Shown piece after piece: positions 49,720 through 58,957 of a stretch of DNA of 64,000 nt. Source of the DNA: Thermoanaerobaculia bacterium (GTDB lineage: Bacteria > Acidobacteriota > Thermoanaerobaculia > Multivoradales > Multivoraceae). The stretch covers positions 1 to 64,000 of the forward strand of contig JAJEHN010000034.1 of assembly GCA_022823665.1 (NCBI GenBank). The letters run 5' to 3'. Position numbers and translations under genes: made by a program. The stretch's first letter is position 1; each line of letters begins with the position of its first letter. The notes beneath the pieces were generated by a model. It saw only the letters and a program-made list of their open reading frames with translations, did not search any database and was not told the DNA's origin.

Positions 49720-50457
49720 ATGAAACACCGCCTACCGATCGCGCCGTGGTTGGGAAGACTGCTGCTGGCCCTGACCGCCGCCGTCATTCTCCCCGCCCAG
49801 TCGCCCGACCTTCCCGCCGAGCCGCCCGATCCGGCGGCCGAGGGGCTCGGTCTGCGCGAACGGCTCGACCGGCTGGTCGAGCGGGTGAAGTACGAGCAGA
49901 ACCTGATCGTGACCCTGCAGGCGCGGCTGATCCAGCGGCGGGAAGGCGAGCTTCTCCTCGAGCCGGTGGAAGAGCGAGGCTGGCTCCGTTACCGGCCGCC
50001 GGATGCTCTTCGCTGGGAGATCGTGGAGCCGAAGCCGGTGATCGTGGCTGTCCACGGCGACGTGGCGATCACCTGGAACGTCGATCTCGACACCGCCAGG
50101 AGGACCGCGGTGGGACACGTGTCGGAGCTGGTGCTCGAGTACATGGGACCCGCGGGCGACCTCGAGACGCTGTTGAAGTACTTCGCCGTGCAGGCGGAGT
50201 TTCCCGAGCAGGAGGGGGACGCCTACCACCTGCACCTGACGCCGGACTACCGGAGCTTCGAGAAACGGATCAGGGAGATCGACCTCTGGATCGACCCGGT
50301 GAGCTTCCTGCCGCGGGACTTCAGGATCGTCCTCCCCAGCGGCGACGAGCGGTTCGTCACCCTCGAGGACGTGGTCCTGAACGAGCCGATCGACGACTCG
50401 GAGTTCATCCTGGCGCTTCCCGACGACGTCGAAGTCACCGAGATCGATCTCAACTGA
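49720..50457 (+). CDS. lolA: LolA-like outer-membrane lipoprotein carrier
   Basis: 245 residues. A signal peptide (LGRLLLALTAAVILPAQ) is followed by the LolA-like half-barrel: LIVTLQARLIQRREGELLLEPVEERGWLRYRPPDALRWEIVEPKP and, later, IREIDLWIDPVSFLPRDFRIVLPSGD. LolA carries lipoproteins through the periplasm to the outer membrane, which fits the several lipoproteins in this window. The remote fold match makes the name less certain than the family. Its TGA overlaps the proposed CTG start of tgt. Confidence 0.82.
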   Translation: MKHRLPIAPWLGRLLLALTAAVILPAQSPDLPAEPPDPAAEGLGLRERLDRLVERVKYEQNLIVTLQARLIQRREGELLLEPVEERGWLRYRPPDALRWEIVEPKPVIVAVHGDVAITWNVDLDTARRTAVGHVSELVLEYMGPAGDLETLLKYFAVQAEFPEQEGDAYHLHLTPDYRSFEKRIREIDLWIDPVSFLPRDFRIVLPSGDERFVTLEDVVLNEPIDDSEFILALPDDVEVTEIDLN

Positions 50458-51599
50458 GCGGCTTCGGCTTTCGTGTCGTCTCGCGTGACGGGCTCGCCCG
50501 TCTCGGCCGCCTGACCACGCCCCACGGCGAGGTGGAGACGCCGGCCTTCATGCCGGTCGGCACCCTGGGCGCGGTGAAGGGCCTGAGCCAGGACGTGCTC
50601 GAGGCGGCGGGAGCGCGGCTCCTGATGACGAACCTGTTCCACCTGCTGGAGCGGGTAGGCGCCGAGCGGATCACCGGTCTGGGCGGCCTGCACGAGTTCA
50701 TCGGCTGGGACGGCCCGCTGGCGATGGACAGCGGCGGCTACCAGGTGTTCAGCCTGGCCGGGCTGCGGCGGGTCGACGACCTGGGCGTCACCTTCCGGAG
50801 CCCCCACGACGGCAGCACGGTCGAGCTGACGCCCGAGCGGGTGGTGGAGTTCCAGGAACAGGTCGGCGTCGACGCGGCGATGGTGCTCGACGAGTGCCCG
50901 CCGTGGCCGGTGGACCGAGAGGCGGCGGCCGAGGCCCTGCGGCGAACGAACCTCTGGGCCAGGCGTTCGCTGGACCGCTGGGAAGCGGCCGGAGGCTCGG
51001 CCGCGGCGGGTCTGTTCGGCATCGTGCAGGGGAGCTTCTTCGAGGATCTGCGAATCGCGGCGGCGGAGGACCTAGCCGCCCTGCCCTTCGACGGCTACGC
51101 GATCGGCGGCGTCAGCGTCGGCGAAGCACGCGAACTGGGCCGGCGGGCGACATCCTGGGTCGCGCCGGGGCTGCCGGAGGACCGGCCCCGCTACCTGATG
51201 GGCCTCGGCCTTCCGTCGGACATCCTGCACGCCGTGGGCCTCGGCGTCGATCTCTTCGACTGCGTGCTGCCTTCGCGCAACGCCCGCCACGGCACGCTGT
51301 TCTCGTCCACCGGCATCGTCCGGATCAAGAAGGCGCGTTACCGGGAGGATTCGCGTCCCGTGGATCCGGCCTGCGGCTGCCCGGTTTGCCGGCGCCACAG
51401 CCGGGCCTTCCTGCACCACTTGTTCCGTTGCGGCGAGATCACCGGCAAGGTCCTGGCGACCGAGCACAACGTGTGCTTCTACCTCGACTTCATGGCCGGG
51501 CTGCGGCGGGCGATCGCCGGCGGCGAACTGGCCGCCTTCGCGGCGGCGCGGGCGCCGGGAGTCGGCCCGGAGGGGCAACCGGAGACCGAACGGCGATAG
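50454..51599 (+). CDS. tgt: tRNA-guanine transglycosylase, probable CTG start
   Basis: About 381 residues. It exchanges G34 for preQ1 in queuosine synthesis. Motifs: ETPAFMPVGTLGAVKGLS, AMDSGGYQVFSL, the aspartate nucleophile region GVDLFDCVLPSRNARHG, and the zinc site CGCPVCRRHSRAFLHHLF. The family normally begins about 25 residues before ETPxFMPVG. No ATG, GTG or TTG is in frame there; CTG at 50454, in a CTGA overlap with the lolA stop, gives FGFRVVSRDGLARLGRL, matching the family start. The same arrangement occurs in trmB. Confidence 0.88.
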   Translation: MSGFGFRVVSRDGLARLGRLTTPHGEVETPAFMPVGTLGAVKGLSQDVLEAAGARLLMTNLFHLLERVGAERITGLGGLHEFIGWDGPLAMDSGGYQVFSLAGLRRVDDLGVTFRSPHDGSTVELTPERVVEFQEQVGVDAAMVLDECPPWPVDREAAAEALRRTNLWARRSLDRWEAAGGSAAAGLFGIVQGSFFEDLRIAAAEDLAALPFDGYAIGGVSVGEARELGRRATSWVAPGLPEDRPRYLMGLGLPSDILHAVGLGVDLFDCVLPSRNARHGTLFSSTGIVRIKKARYREDSRPVDPACGCPVCRRHSRAFLHHLFRCGEITGKVLATEHNVCFYLDFMAGLRRAIAGGELAAFAAARAPGVGPEGQPETERR

Positions 51600-51673
51600 G
51601 GTACGCCTTTGCGGTGCGGGCCGCGACCCGGTCGGTCCGCCGTTAGCCAAGCACTCCGCTGGGAGCACCAGAG

Positions 51674-51985
51674 ATGATTCCTGATTTCGCACTGTTTGTA
51701 GCCGCGGGGGGCGGGCCCTCGGGTCTCATTCAGTTTCTGCCGCTCATCCTGATCGGCGCCATCTTCTACTTCCTGCTGATCGCTCCTGAGCGCCGGCGGC
51801 GCAAGCAACTGCAGGCGACGGTGGAGGCGCTGAAGAAGGGCGATCGCGTTGTCACGCAGGGCGGCGTCTTCGGCGACGTCGTTTCGACCGAGCCGACCAC
51901 CGTCATCCTGCAGATCGCGGACGGGGTCAGGGTGAAGGTGACGAAGTCGTCGATCACCGGCCTGGCCGAGGAGACGCAGTCATGA
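51674..51985 (+). CDS. yajC: Preprotein translocase accessory subunit YajC
   Basis: 103 residues. One membrane helix (LIQFLPLILIGAIFYFLLIAPERRRRK) then the YajC domain LKKGDRVVTQGGVFGDVVSTEPTTVILQIADGVRVKVTKSSI. It associates with SecDF in the inner membrane. It lies between tgt and secD, a classic order. It overlaps secD by 4 bp (ATGA). Confidence 0.95.
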   Translation: MIPDFALFVAAGGGPSGLIQFLPLILIGAIFYFLLIAPERRRRKQLQATVEALKKGDRVVTQGGVFGDVVSTEPTTVILQIADGVRVKVTKSSITGLAEETQS

Positions 51986-53556
51986 ACCGGAACCTGCTCT
52001 GGCGGGGTCTGCTCGTCGTCGGGGTCGTCTCGGCCTGCGCGTTCTCGGCCTTCCCGCTCGCCGACTCGATCAACCTGGGCCTCGATCTCCGCGGCGGCAT
52101 CCATCTGCTGCTCGAGGTGCTGACCGACGACGCGTTGCGGGCCGAGGCGCAGAAGGACATCGACAGCCTGGTCCAGGAACTCGCCGAGAAGGGGGTCGAG
52201 GGAACGAGCGCGGTCGCGGAAACCCCGATCCGGTTCCGACTCTCGGGCCTGCCGCCCGACCAGGACGACCTGCTGCCCACGATCATCGAGGAGAACGTGC
52301 CGTACTGGACCTGGCGGCGCAGTGGCGAGGAGGTGATCTTCGAGCGCCGGCCGGACGAAGTGAACACGATCCGCGAGCAGGCGATCGACCAGGCCCTGCA
52401 GACGATCCGCAACCGCGTCGACGAGTTCGGGGTCGCCGAGCCGGTGATCCAGCGCCAGGGCCTGGGCAGCAACCGGCTGGTCGTCCAGCTCCCGGGCGTC
52501 GACGATCCGGAGCGGGTGAAGAACCTGATCAAGAACACCGCCTTCCTCGAGTTCCGGCTCGCCGTGTACCCCGAGAGCGGGGGCGCGGCCTTCGACCGCC
52601 AGGAGATCCTCGACCGCTACGGCGGCACCCTGCCGGAGGACCTGGAGATCGCCGCCCAGGACCAGCGGGACGACGACGGCAACGTGCTCGGGCAGGTCTA
52701 CTACGCGCTCGAGCGACGTCCGGTGATCACCGGACGCGACCTGAAGACGGCGCGCGCCGGCATCGGACAGTTCCAGGAGCCGGTGGTCAACTTCTCGCTC
52801 ACCCACGAGGGCGCCCAGATCTTCGAGGACTGGACCGGGGCGAACATCGGCCGGCCGCTGGCGATCGTGCTGGACAGCAAGGTCCAGTCGGCGCCGATCA
52901 TCGAGGGCAGGATCTCCGACTCCGGGGTCATCCGCGGCGCGTTCACCCAGCAGGAGGTCGAGGACCTGGCGACCGTGCTGCGCTCGGGCGCCCTGCCCGC
53001 GGGCATCAACTACCTGCAGCAACAGGCGGTCGGCCCGTCGCTCGGGCAGGACTCGATCGACCAGGGCACGCGCGCCTTCCTCTTCGGCATCGTACTCGTG
53101 ATCCTGGCGATGCTGGTCGTCTACCGGGGCTCGGGCATCAACGCGATGGTGGCGCTGGGGCTCAACTTCGTGCTCGTCTTCGGCGTCCTCGCCTACTTCG
53201 GCGCCGCCCTGACCCTGCCGGGCATCGCCGGCCTGATCCTGACGATCGGCATGGCGGTGGACGCGAACGTCCTCGTGTTCGAGCGGATCCGCGAGGAACT
53301 GCGTAACGGCCGGACGGTCAAGGCGGCCGTCGTCTCGGGCTTCGGCAAGGCGTGGTCGTCGATCCTCGACGCGAACCTTACGACCCTGATCGCGGCCATC
53401 TTCCTGATCAACTTCGGCACCGGCGCGATCCGCGGCTTCGCGGTGACGCTGACGGTGGGCATCCTGGCTTCGGTGTTCACGGCCGTCTTCAACAGCCGCT
53501 TGCTGTTCGACCTGCTCCTGTCACGCTCGGGCCGCGTCGAGCGTCTGTCGATCTGA
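51982..53556 (+). CDS. secD: Protein translocase subunit SecD
   Basis: 524 residues. The N-terminal helix ends in LGLDLRGGIHLLLEV. The periplasmic P1 domain has IRNRVDEFGVAEPVIQRQG and LVVQLPGVDDPERVKNLI. The C-terminal transporter part has the RND-type helices, with GLILTIGMAVDANVLVFERIREELRNG and the proton-relay aspartate in DANVLVFERI. SecDF uses the proton gradient to pull secreted proteins out of the SecYEG channel. Co-transcribed with yajC and secF. Confidence 0.96.
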   Translation: MNRNLLWRGLLVVGVVSACAFSAFPLADSINLGLDLRGGIHLLLEVLTDDALRAEAQKDIDSLVQELAEKGVEGTSAVAETPIRFRLSGLPPDQDDLLPTIIEENVPYWTWRRSGEEVIFERRPDEVNTIREQAIDQALQTIRNRVDEFGVAEPVIQRQGLGSNRLVVQLPGVDDPERVKNLIKNTAFLEFRLAVYPESGGAAFDRQEILDRYGGTLPEDLEIAAQDQRDDDGNVLGQVYYALERRPVITGRDLKTARAGIGQFQEPVVNFSLTHEGAQIFEDWTGANIGRPLAIVLDSKVQSAPIIEGRISDSGVIRGAFTQQEVEDLATVLRSGALPAGINYLQQQAVGPSLGQDSIDQGTRAFLFGIVLVILAMLVVYRGSGINAMVALGLNFVLVFGVLAYFGAALTLPGIAGLILTIGMAVDANVLVFERIREELRNGRTVKAAVVSGFGKAWSSILDANLTTLIAAIFLINFGTGAIRGFAVTLTVGILASVFTAVFNSRLLFDLLLSRSGRVERLSI

Positions 53557-53568
53557 GGGGCTACGTCG

Positions 53569-54747
53569 ATGGAGTTCTTCCGCAACACGAGTTTCAACTT
53601 CATGCGCGCGCGGCGCGTGTGCCTGACCCTGTCTACGGTGGTGGTCATCGCGGCGCTCGGCTTCATCTTCAGCCGCCAGTTGAACCTGGGCATCGACTTC
53701 GCCGGCGGCACCCAGATGATCGTGCAGTTCGACGAGCCGCCCGACGTCCAGGAACTTCGCGGGCTGCTGCAGGAGGCGGGGATCGAGAACGCCTCGATCC
53801 AGGCGTTCGGCGAGGAGGGGGACAACTCGATCATCCTGAAGACCCCGGTCGCCGATGACGAGGAACAGCGGAGCAGCGCCTCCCGGGTCGAGGAGGTGCT
53901 GCAGCGGCGCTACAACAGCGACATCAGCGGCTTCGACCTGAACCGGCAGGGTACCGAGGGGCTCGCCTCGATGCTGCTCGGCGCCGATCCGGACGGCATG
54001 CGGGCGACGGGTGACGACATCGGCGCCCGGGAGCACTACCGGGAAGCGGCGGCCGAGGTCATGGCCCTGCGCCGGACCGGAGGGTTGATCCGCGACTGGT
54101 CCGAGATACAGCCGGGCGAAGCGCTCAGCGCCGAGGCCCTGGCGGTGATCAGGGACGGCGCCACCTTCGGCCACTTCGCGGTCCAGTCGAGCGACAGCGT
54201 GCTGCCGCAGATCGGCGGCGAACTGCGGCGCAAGGGCCTGCTGGCGATCGCCTTCTCCCTGGCCGGCATCCTGACCTACATCTGGTTCCGGTTCGAACTG
54301 CGCTTCGGGATCGGCGCCCTGGTCGCCCTCGCCCACGACGTCGCCGTCTGCCTGGGCCTGTTCGCCTTCGCGGGCTACGAGTTCAACCTGACGACGATAG
54401 CCGCCTTCCTGACCGTCATCGGCTACTCGGTCAACGACTCCGTCGTTGTCTTCGACCGGGTGCGCGAGAACCTGCGGCGGAACCGCCGGGAGTCCCTGGT
54501 CGACGTCCTGAACCGGAGCCTGAACCAGACCCTGTCGCGCACCGCGCTGACCTCCGGCACGACCCTGCTCGCCGTCGGCTGCCTGTTCGTCCTCGGCGGC
54601 GACGTGATCCGCGGCTTCTCCTTCCTGCTCCTCGTCGGCGTGCTCGTCGGCACCTACTCGTCGATCTACGTCGCGAGCCCGATCGTCCTGATCTGGGAAA
54701 CCACCTTCGGCCGCGCGCGACGAGAGAAGAGGGCAGCGGCCGCGTAG
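53569..54747 (+). CDS. secF: Protein translocase subunit SecF
   Basis: 392 residues. Motifs: LNLGIDFAGGTQMIVQF, YIWFRFELRFGIGALVALAHDV, and the relay helix TVIGYSVNDSVVVFDRVRENLRR. Most SecF proteins are near 310 residues; the extra length is in the periplasmic region at about 85-215 (GTEGLASMLLGADPDG, AAAEVMALRRTGGLIRDW), suggesting an enlarged P4 domain. It starts 12 bases after secD behind GAGGGG. Confidence 0.95.
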   Translation: MEFFRNTSFNFMRARRVCLTLSTVVVIAALGFIFSRQLNLGIDFAGGTQMIVQFDEPPDVQELRGLLQEAGIENASIQAFGEEGDNSIILKTPVADDEEQRSSASRVEEVLQRRYNSDISGFDLNRQGTEGLASMLLGADPDGMRATGDDIGAREHYREAAAEVMALRRTGGLIRDWSEIQPGEALSAEALAVIRDGATFGHFAVQSSDSVLPQIGGELRRKGLLAIAFSLAGILTYIWFRFELRFGIGALVALAHDVAVCLGLFAFAGYEFNLTTIAAFLTVIGYSVNDSVVVFDRVRENLRRNRRESLVDVLNRSLNQTLSRTALTSGTTLLAVGCLFVLGGDVIRGFSFLLLVGVLVGTYSSIYVASPIVLIWETTFGRARREKRAAAA

Positions 54748-54757
54748 GTAGCGGGAG

Positions 54758-57001
54758 ATGGCTCAGGCTGCTGAACGACCCCGGGATCCGGCGCCGCTGC
54801 GCGAGCCTGGGGACGTGGGGATCGACGATGTCCTGAGCCGCCTCCAGGAGAACGAGCGCGCCTGCGACGAGGGCTGGCTGCGCGGCGTGGTCGACTTCGC
54901 CGAACTGGCCCACCGGGGCCAGGTGCGGCGGTCGGGAAAGCCCTACATCAGCCATCCGCTGGGCGTCGCCCACATGCTGGCCGAACTCAAGTTCGACCAG
55001 ACCAGCGTCGCGGTCGGCCTCCTGCACGACGTGCTGGAGGACACCGGAGCGACGAAGAAGGACCTGGCGGCGAAGTTCGGCTCCGAGATCGCGGACCTGG
55101 TGGACGGCGTGTCGAAGATCGGCCGCCACGAGTACGTCCACAGCGACGAAGTACAGGCCGAGAGCTTCCGCAAGCTGATCCTGGCCTCGGCGCGCGATCT
55201 GAGGGTGATCGTCGTCAAGCTGGTCGACCGGCTCCACAACATGCTGACCCTGGGGCACCTGGAGGCGGAGAAGCGGAAGCGCATCTCGCGGGAGACGCTC
55301 GAGATCTACGCGCCGCTGGCGCACCGCCTGGGCATGTCGCGGATCCAGTGGCTGCTCGAGGACCTGGCCTTCCAGCACATGCACCCGCACCAGTACGCGG
55401 ACCTTCGCAAGCAGCTCGACGAGCGGATCAAGGGGGCGCGGCGAACGACGGAGCGGATCGCCGAGCGGCTGCGGGAGGCATTGCGCAAGACCGACATCGA
55501 GGGCGAGATCAGCTACCGGGTCAAGGGCTACTACTCGATCTACCGGAAGCTGCAGCAACGCCAGATCGACCTCCCGGAGCTGTACGACTTCCTGGCGTTC
55601 CGGATCATCACGGTCGACGTGAAGGAGACCTACGCCGCGCTCGGCGTCGTCCATCAGCTCTGGCATCCGATCCCGGGGCGGTTCAAGGACTACATCGCGA
55701 TGCCGAAGCCGAACCTCTACCAGTCGCTGCACACGACGGTGGTGGGGCGCGGGGGCCAGCCCTTCGAGGTCCAGATCCGGACCCGGGCGATGGACCTTCT
55801 GGCCGAGGAGGGCGTCGCCGCCCACTGGCGGTACAAGGAGGGGCAGCTCGACACGGACGAGAACGACGCCAGCATCGTCTGGCTGCGGCAACTGCTGGAG
55901 TGGCAGCAGGAGACGCCCGATCCGCGCACCTTCATGAGCGCGCTGAAGATCGACCTGTACCCGGACGAGGTGTACGTGTTCACGCCGAAGGGCGATGTGC
56001 TTTCCTTCCCGCGCGGCGCGACGACGCTCGACTTCGCCTACCGGATCCACACGGAGCTCGGCCACCACTGCAGCGGCGCCCGGGTCAACGGCCGGCTCGT
56101 GCCGTTGCGGACCGGACTGAAGAACGGCGACATCGTCGAGATCACGACGAACCCGAACCGGGAACCCAGCCGGGACTGGCTGAACATCGTCGCCACGCCG
56201 AAGGCGCGCAGCAAGATCCGCCACTGGATCAACGCGGAGCAGAAGAAGCGGGCGATCGAGATCGGCCGCACGATGCTGGCCAGCGAGCTGCGCCGCTACC
56301 GGGTCAGCCCGCGCCGGATCTTCGAGTCGAAGGAGATGGCGGACTTCATCGCCGCCGAGGGCTACTCCGGCGTCGACGAGCTGTTCAGCCGGCTCGGCTT
56401 CGGCCGCGGGTCGGTCAAGCCGGTGCTGCGCGCGGTGCTGCCGCCGGAGCGGTTGCGGCATCGCGACGAGGAGCCCGGCCGCCTGCGCCGCGCGGTGAGC
56501 AAGGTGATGCCGCGCGACCAGGCGAAGCTGATCGTCAAGGGCGAGGACGACATGCTCGCCTTCTTCGCCGGTTGCTGCAGCCCGCTGCCGGGCGAGGAGA
56601 TCATCGGCTTCGTGACCCGCGGCCGCGGCGTGTCGGTCCACTCGGTCGACTGTCCCAACGTGCAGAACCTGCTGTACCACCCGGAGCGCGAGATCCGGGT
56701 CGAGTGGGCGCGCCGCAACGACGCGATGTTCGCGGTCACCCTGGTCATCGAGACCCGCGACCGCCCCGGCGTGCTGGCCCGGGTGACCGAGGCGATCGCC
56801 AAGCAGGGCAGCAACATCCGCCACATCGAGAGCCACAGCCGTGGCGCCGGCGAGGCGGCGATCGACGTCGTCGTCGACGTCCGCAACCGCAAGCACCTGA
56901 ACCGGCTGCAGGAGTCTCTCGAGAATCTCTCCGCGGTGCGCGCCGTGAAGCGCCGCCAGGGATCGTCTTCGGCGTCGTCGTCGGCTCCTGCTACGGCTTA
57001 G
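54758..57001 (+). CDS. Bifunctional (p)ppGpp synthetase/hydrolase (RSH)
   Basis: 747 residues with all RSH domains: HD hydrolase (HRGQVRRSGKPYISHPLGVA, GLLHDVLEDT), synthetase (ITVDVKETYAALGVVHQLWHPIPGRFKDYIAMPKPNLYQSLHTTVVG), TGS (VYVFTPKGDVLSFPRGATTLDFAYRIHTELGHHCSGARVNG), a zinc-finger-like segment (FAGCCSPLPGEEIIGF) and a C-terminal ACT domain (RPGVLARVTEAIAKQGSNIRHI). RFKD in the synthetase matches the RxKD signature of enzymes with both activities. It controls the stringent response. Ten bases after secF. Confidence 0.95.
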   Translation: MAQAAERPRDPAPLREPGDVGIDDVLSRLQENERACDEGWLRGVVDFAELAHRGQVRRSGKPYISHPLGVAHMLAELKFDQTSVAVGLLHDVLEDTGATKKDLAAKFGSEIADLVDGVSKIGRHEYVHSDEVQAESFRKLILASARDLRVIVVKLVDRLHNMLTLGHLEAEKRKRISRETLEIYAPLAHRLGMSRIQWLLEDLAFQHMHPHQYADLRKQLDERIKGARRTTERIAERLREALRKTDIEGEISYRVKGYYSIYRKLQQRQIDLPELYDFLAFRIITVDVKETYAALGVVHQLWHPIPGRFKDYIAMPKPNLYQSLHTTVVGRGGQPFEVQIRTRAMDLLAEEGVAAHWRYKEGQLDTDENDASIVWLRQLLEWQQETPDPRTFMSALKIDLYPDEVYVFTPKGDVLSFPRGATTLDFAYRIHTELGHHCSGARVNGRLVPLRTGLKNGDIVEITTNPNREPSRDWLNIVATPKARSKIRHWINAEQKKRAIEIGRTMLASELRRYRVSPRRIFESKEMADFIAAEGYSGVDELFSRLGFGRGSVKPVLRAVLPPERLRHRDEEPGRLRRAVSKVMPRDQAKLIVKGEDDMLAFFAGCCSPLPGEEIIGFVTRGRGVSVHSVDCPNVQNLLYHPEREIRVEWARRNDAMFAVTLVIETRDRPGVLARVTEAIAKQGSNIRHIESHSRGAGEAAIDVVVDVRNRKHLNRLQESLENLSAVRAVKRRQGSSSASSSAPATA

Positions 57002-57014
57002 GTGCCTGGGCCGC

Positions 57015-57182
57015 CTGGAGAGGTCCGGGGAGGGGTCCCAGCGGCCGCTCGCGCTTGATTGGTGGATGGGAGGTCGGCGCTCGCTCCGGTCGGCTGCGCT
57101 CCGGTGGGTCCTCGGTTGCTGAAAGGGTCTCGACCGTCGCTTGCCTCCAGTCCGCTGGGGACCCCTCCCCGGACCTCTCCAG
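57015..57182. repeat. 168-bp inverted-repeat element
   Basis: The sequence from 57015 to 57044 (CTGGAGAGGTCCGGGGAGGG then GTCCCAGCGG) recurs inverted at 57152-57182 with one extra base. The arms are about 30 bp and enclose 107 bp without a gene. The design, matched ends around a short non-coding core, is like a MITE or a REP doublet, but the sequence differs from the TTCT-loop family. It lies between rsh and the first PKD gene. Confidence 0.8.
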
Positions 57183-57275
57183 GCTGGGGCGTCGCCGGGG
57201 GCCGACGTAGACGCGGGTCGGTGGGGCTCCGTAGAGATCCTTGACGGTCGGAAACGAGATCAAGGAGGGAACGGA

Positions 57276-57965
57276 ATGATTGGAACTCGTCGGATTCACT
57301 TGGTGTTGACGGGGATGGTTTGTGTTGCATTGATGGGTTTCTGCTTCGGACCGGCGGCCTTGGCGGCGAGTCCGGAGGCGGATGAGCGCCCGGCTGAGGC
57401 GGGATCGGTGACGCTCCAGGTGACACCCGGCAGCGTGCCGGAGAGCGGTGGAGAAGTGGAGCTGCTGGCGATCGTCCGCGACAATCGGGGGCGGCCTCTC
57501 GAGAACGCGAGGGTGAACTTCCTTGCCAGGACCGGCACGCTCGGTTCCAGGGGACTGCTGGTCCGGACCGACGCGGAAGGCGCCGCAACCGACCGGCTCG
57601 CCCTGACCGCATCTGAACTGGCCGCGATCGAGGACAACAGCTTCCAGCTTGCGGTGGCTGTCGGCTCTCGCGGCGGGTCTCTGGTCACCTCGAACGTCGG
57701 CGTCGGGATTCAGCGCCGGCCGGAGGCGTGGTTCACGGTTGGCCCGGGTGACCTGATCGTTGCGTTCGACGATGAGTCCGAGGGCTTCGTCACGAACTGG
57801 TCCTGGGATTTCGGCGACGGCACGACGAGCACTCGCCAGAGCCCGGCCCACACCTTTGCGGAGCCCGGTCACTACGCGGTCACGCTGCGGGTCGGGAACT
57901 CGGTCGGAACCGACGAAGTGACTAGGCTGGTCCGCGTGTTCGGCTCGCAGGGCGCTGGCGAGTAG
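57276..57965 (+). CDS. Exported protein with Ig-like and PKD domains
   Basis: 229 residues. A signal peptide (LVLTGMVCVALMGFCFGPAALA) is followed by an Ig-like (invasin/Big type) domain, SVTLQVTPGSVPESGGEVELLAIVRDNRGRPLENARVNFLA, and a C-terminal PKD domain, TNWSWDFGDGTTSTRQSPAHTFAEPGHYAVTLRV. These beta-sandwich domains mediate binding at the cell surface. A strong AAGGAGGG precedes the ATG. It is a close paralogue of the next gene. Confidence 0.85.
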   Translation: MIGTRRIHLVLTGMVCVALMGFCFGPAALAASPEADERPAEAGSVTLQVTPGSVPESGGEVELLAIVRDNRGRPLENARVNFLARTGTLGSRGLLVRTDAEGAATDRLALTASELAAIEDNSFQLAVAVGSRGGSLVTSNVGVGIQRRPEAWFTVGPGDLIVAFDDESEGFVTNWSWDFGDGTTSTRQSPAHTFAEPGHYAVTLRVGNSVGTDEVTRLVRVFGSQGAGE

Positions 57966-58013
57966 CCGGTTCCTAGACGCTCTTCCGGCAGCGTTCGTAT
58001 ACTGATTCGAGAG

Positions 58014-58946
58014 ATGGAGAACCGGCGCCGAAACCTCGCTACCGTGCTCGCCGCCAGCCTGTTGCTGGCGGCCTTCGCGGCGTGCGACAAGACGAGTCCG
58101 GTGGCCCCGTCGGGGACGCTGATCACGATCAGTGCGAATCCGGACCGCATTCCCTCGGACGGCAGCGCGGAGATTCGGGTCGTCGCGCTCAGGCCGAACG
58201 GAACGCCGGTCAGCCGCGGCACCCTGATTCGTCTCACGACGACGCTCGGCACGATTCCGCCCAGTGTCGGCGTCGACGATCGGGGAGAGGCCTTGGCGAT
58301 GCTCCAGGCCGACGGTCAGTTCGGCGTCGCCACGGTGTCGGCCAATACAGGCGGCTCCGAGACCGCGACGATCGACGTGCAGCTTGGCCTGTCACCGGCT
58401 TCGGTGACCGTGCAGGTTACGCCGAACAGCGTGCCCGAAACCGGCGGCGAGGCGGATCTGCTGGCGATCGTGCGCGACGACCGCGGCCAGCCGCTCGACA
58501 AGGCGGAGGTCAACTTCCGGACGGAGATCGGCACGCTCGATTCGGGCGGGACCCTGATCTCGACCGGCGCGGACGGCACGGCGTCGGACCGGCTCGTCGT
58601 CACCTCGGGCGATCTCGACACGGTGTCGGGGGACAGCTTCGAGGTCGGCGTGGATGTCGGCAGCGGCGCCGGCCAGCTCGTCACGACGAACGTCAGTGTG
58701 GCGATCCAGCGGCTGCCGCGAGCGGATTTCACCTTCAACACCCGCAACCTGCTGGTCGCCTTCGAGGACACGACGGACGGCCGCACGACGAGCTGGCTGT
58801 GGAACTTCGGCGACGGCAACACGAGCACGCGCCAGAACCCGACCCACACCTACGACGAGCCGGGCACCTACGCGGTCACCTTCCGGGCGACGAACTCGCT
58901 CGGGTCCGACGAGGTGACGAAGTTCGTCCAGGTCACGGGCCAGTAG
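58014..58946 (+). CDS. Lipoprotein with Ig-like and PKD domains
   Basis: 310 residues. A lipoprotein signal (LATVLAASLLLAAFAAC) then two Ig-like domains (ITISANPDRIPSDGSAEIRVVALRPNGTPVSRGT and SVTVQVTPNSVPETGGEADLLAIVRDDRGQPL) and a PKD domain (SWLWNFGDGNTSTRQNPTHTYDEPGTYAVTF). The last 200 residues align with the previous gene throughout, so the pair is a tandem duplication; this copy has one more Ig-like domain and a lipid anchor. Likely cell-surface; partner unknown. Confidence 0.85.
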   Translation: MENRRRNLATVLAASLLLAAFAACDKTSPVAPSGTLITISANPDRIPSDGSAEIRVVALRPNGTPVSRGTLIRLTTTLGTIPPSVGVDDRGEALAMLQADGQFGVATVSANTGGSETATIDVQLGLSPASVTVQVTPNSVPETGGEADLLAIVRDDRGQPLDKAEVNFRTEIGTLDSGGTLISTGADGTASDRLVVTSGDLDTVSGDSFEVGVDVGSGAGQLVTTNVSVAIQRLPRADFTFNTRNLLVAFEDTTDGRTTSWLWNFGDGNTSTRQNPTHTYDEPGTYAVTFRATNSLGSDEVTKFVQVTGQ

Positions 58947-58957
58947 GCCGCGGGGCC

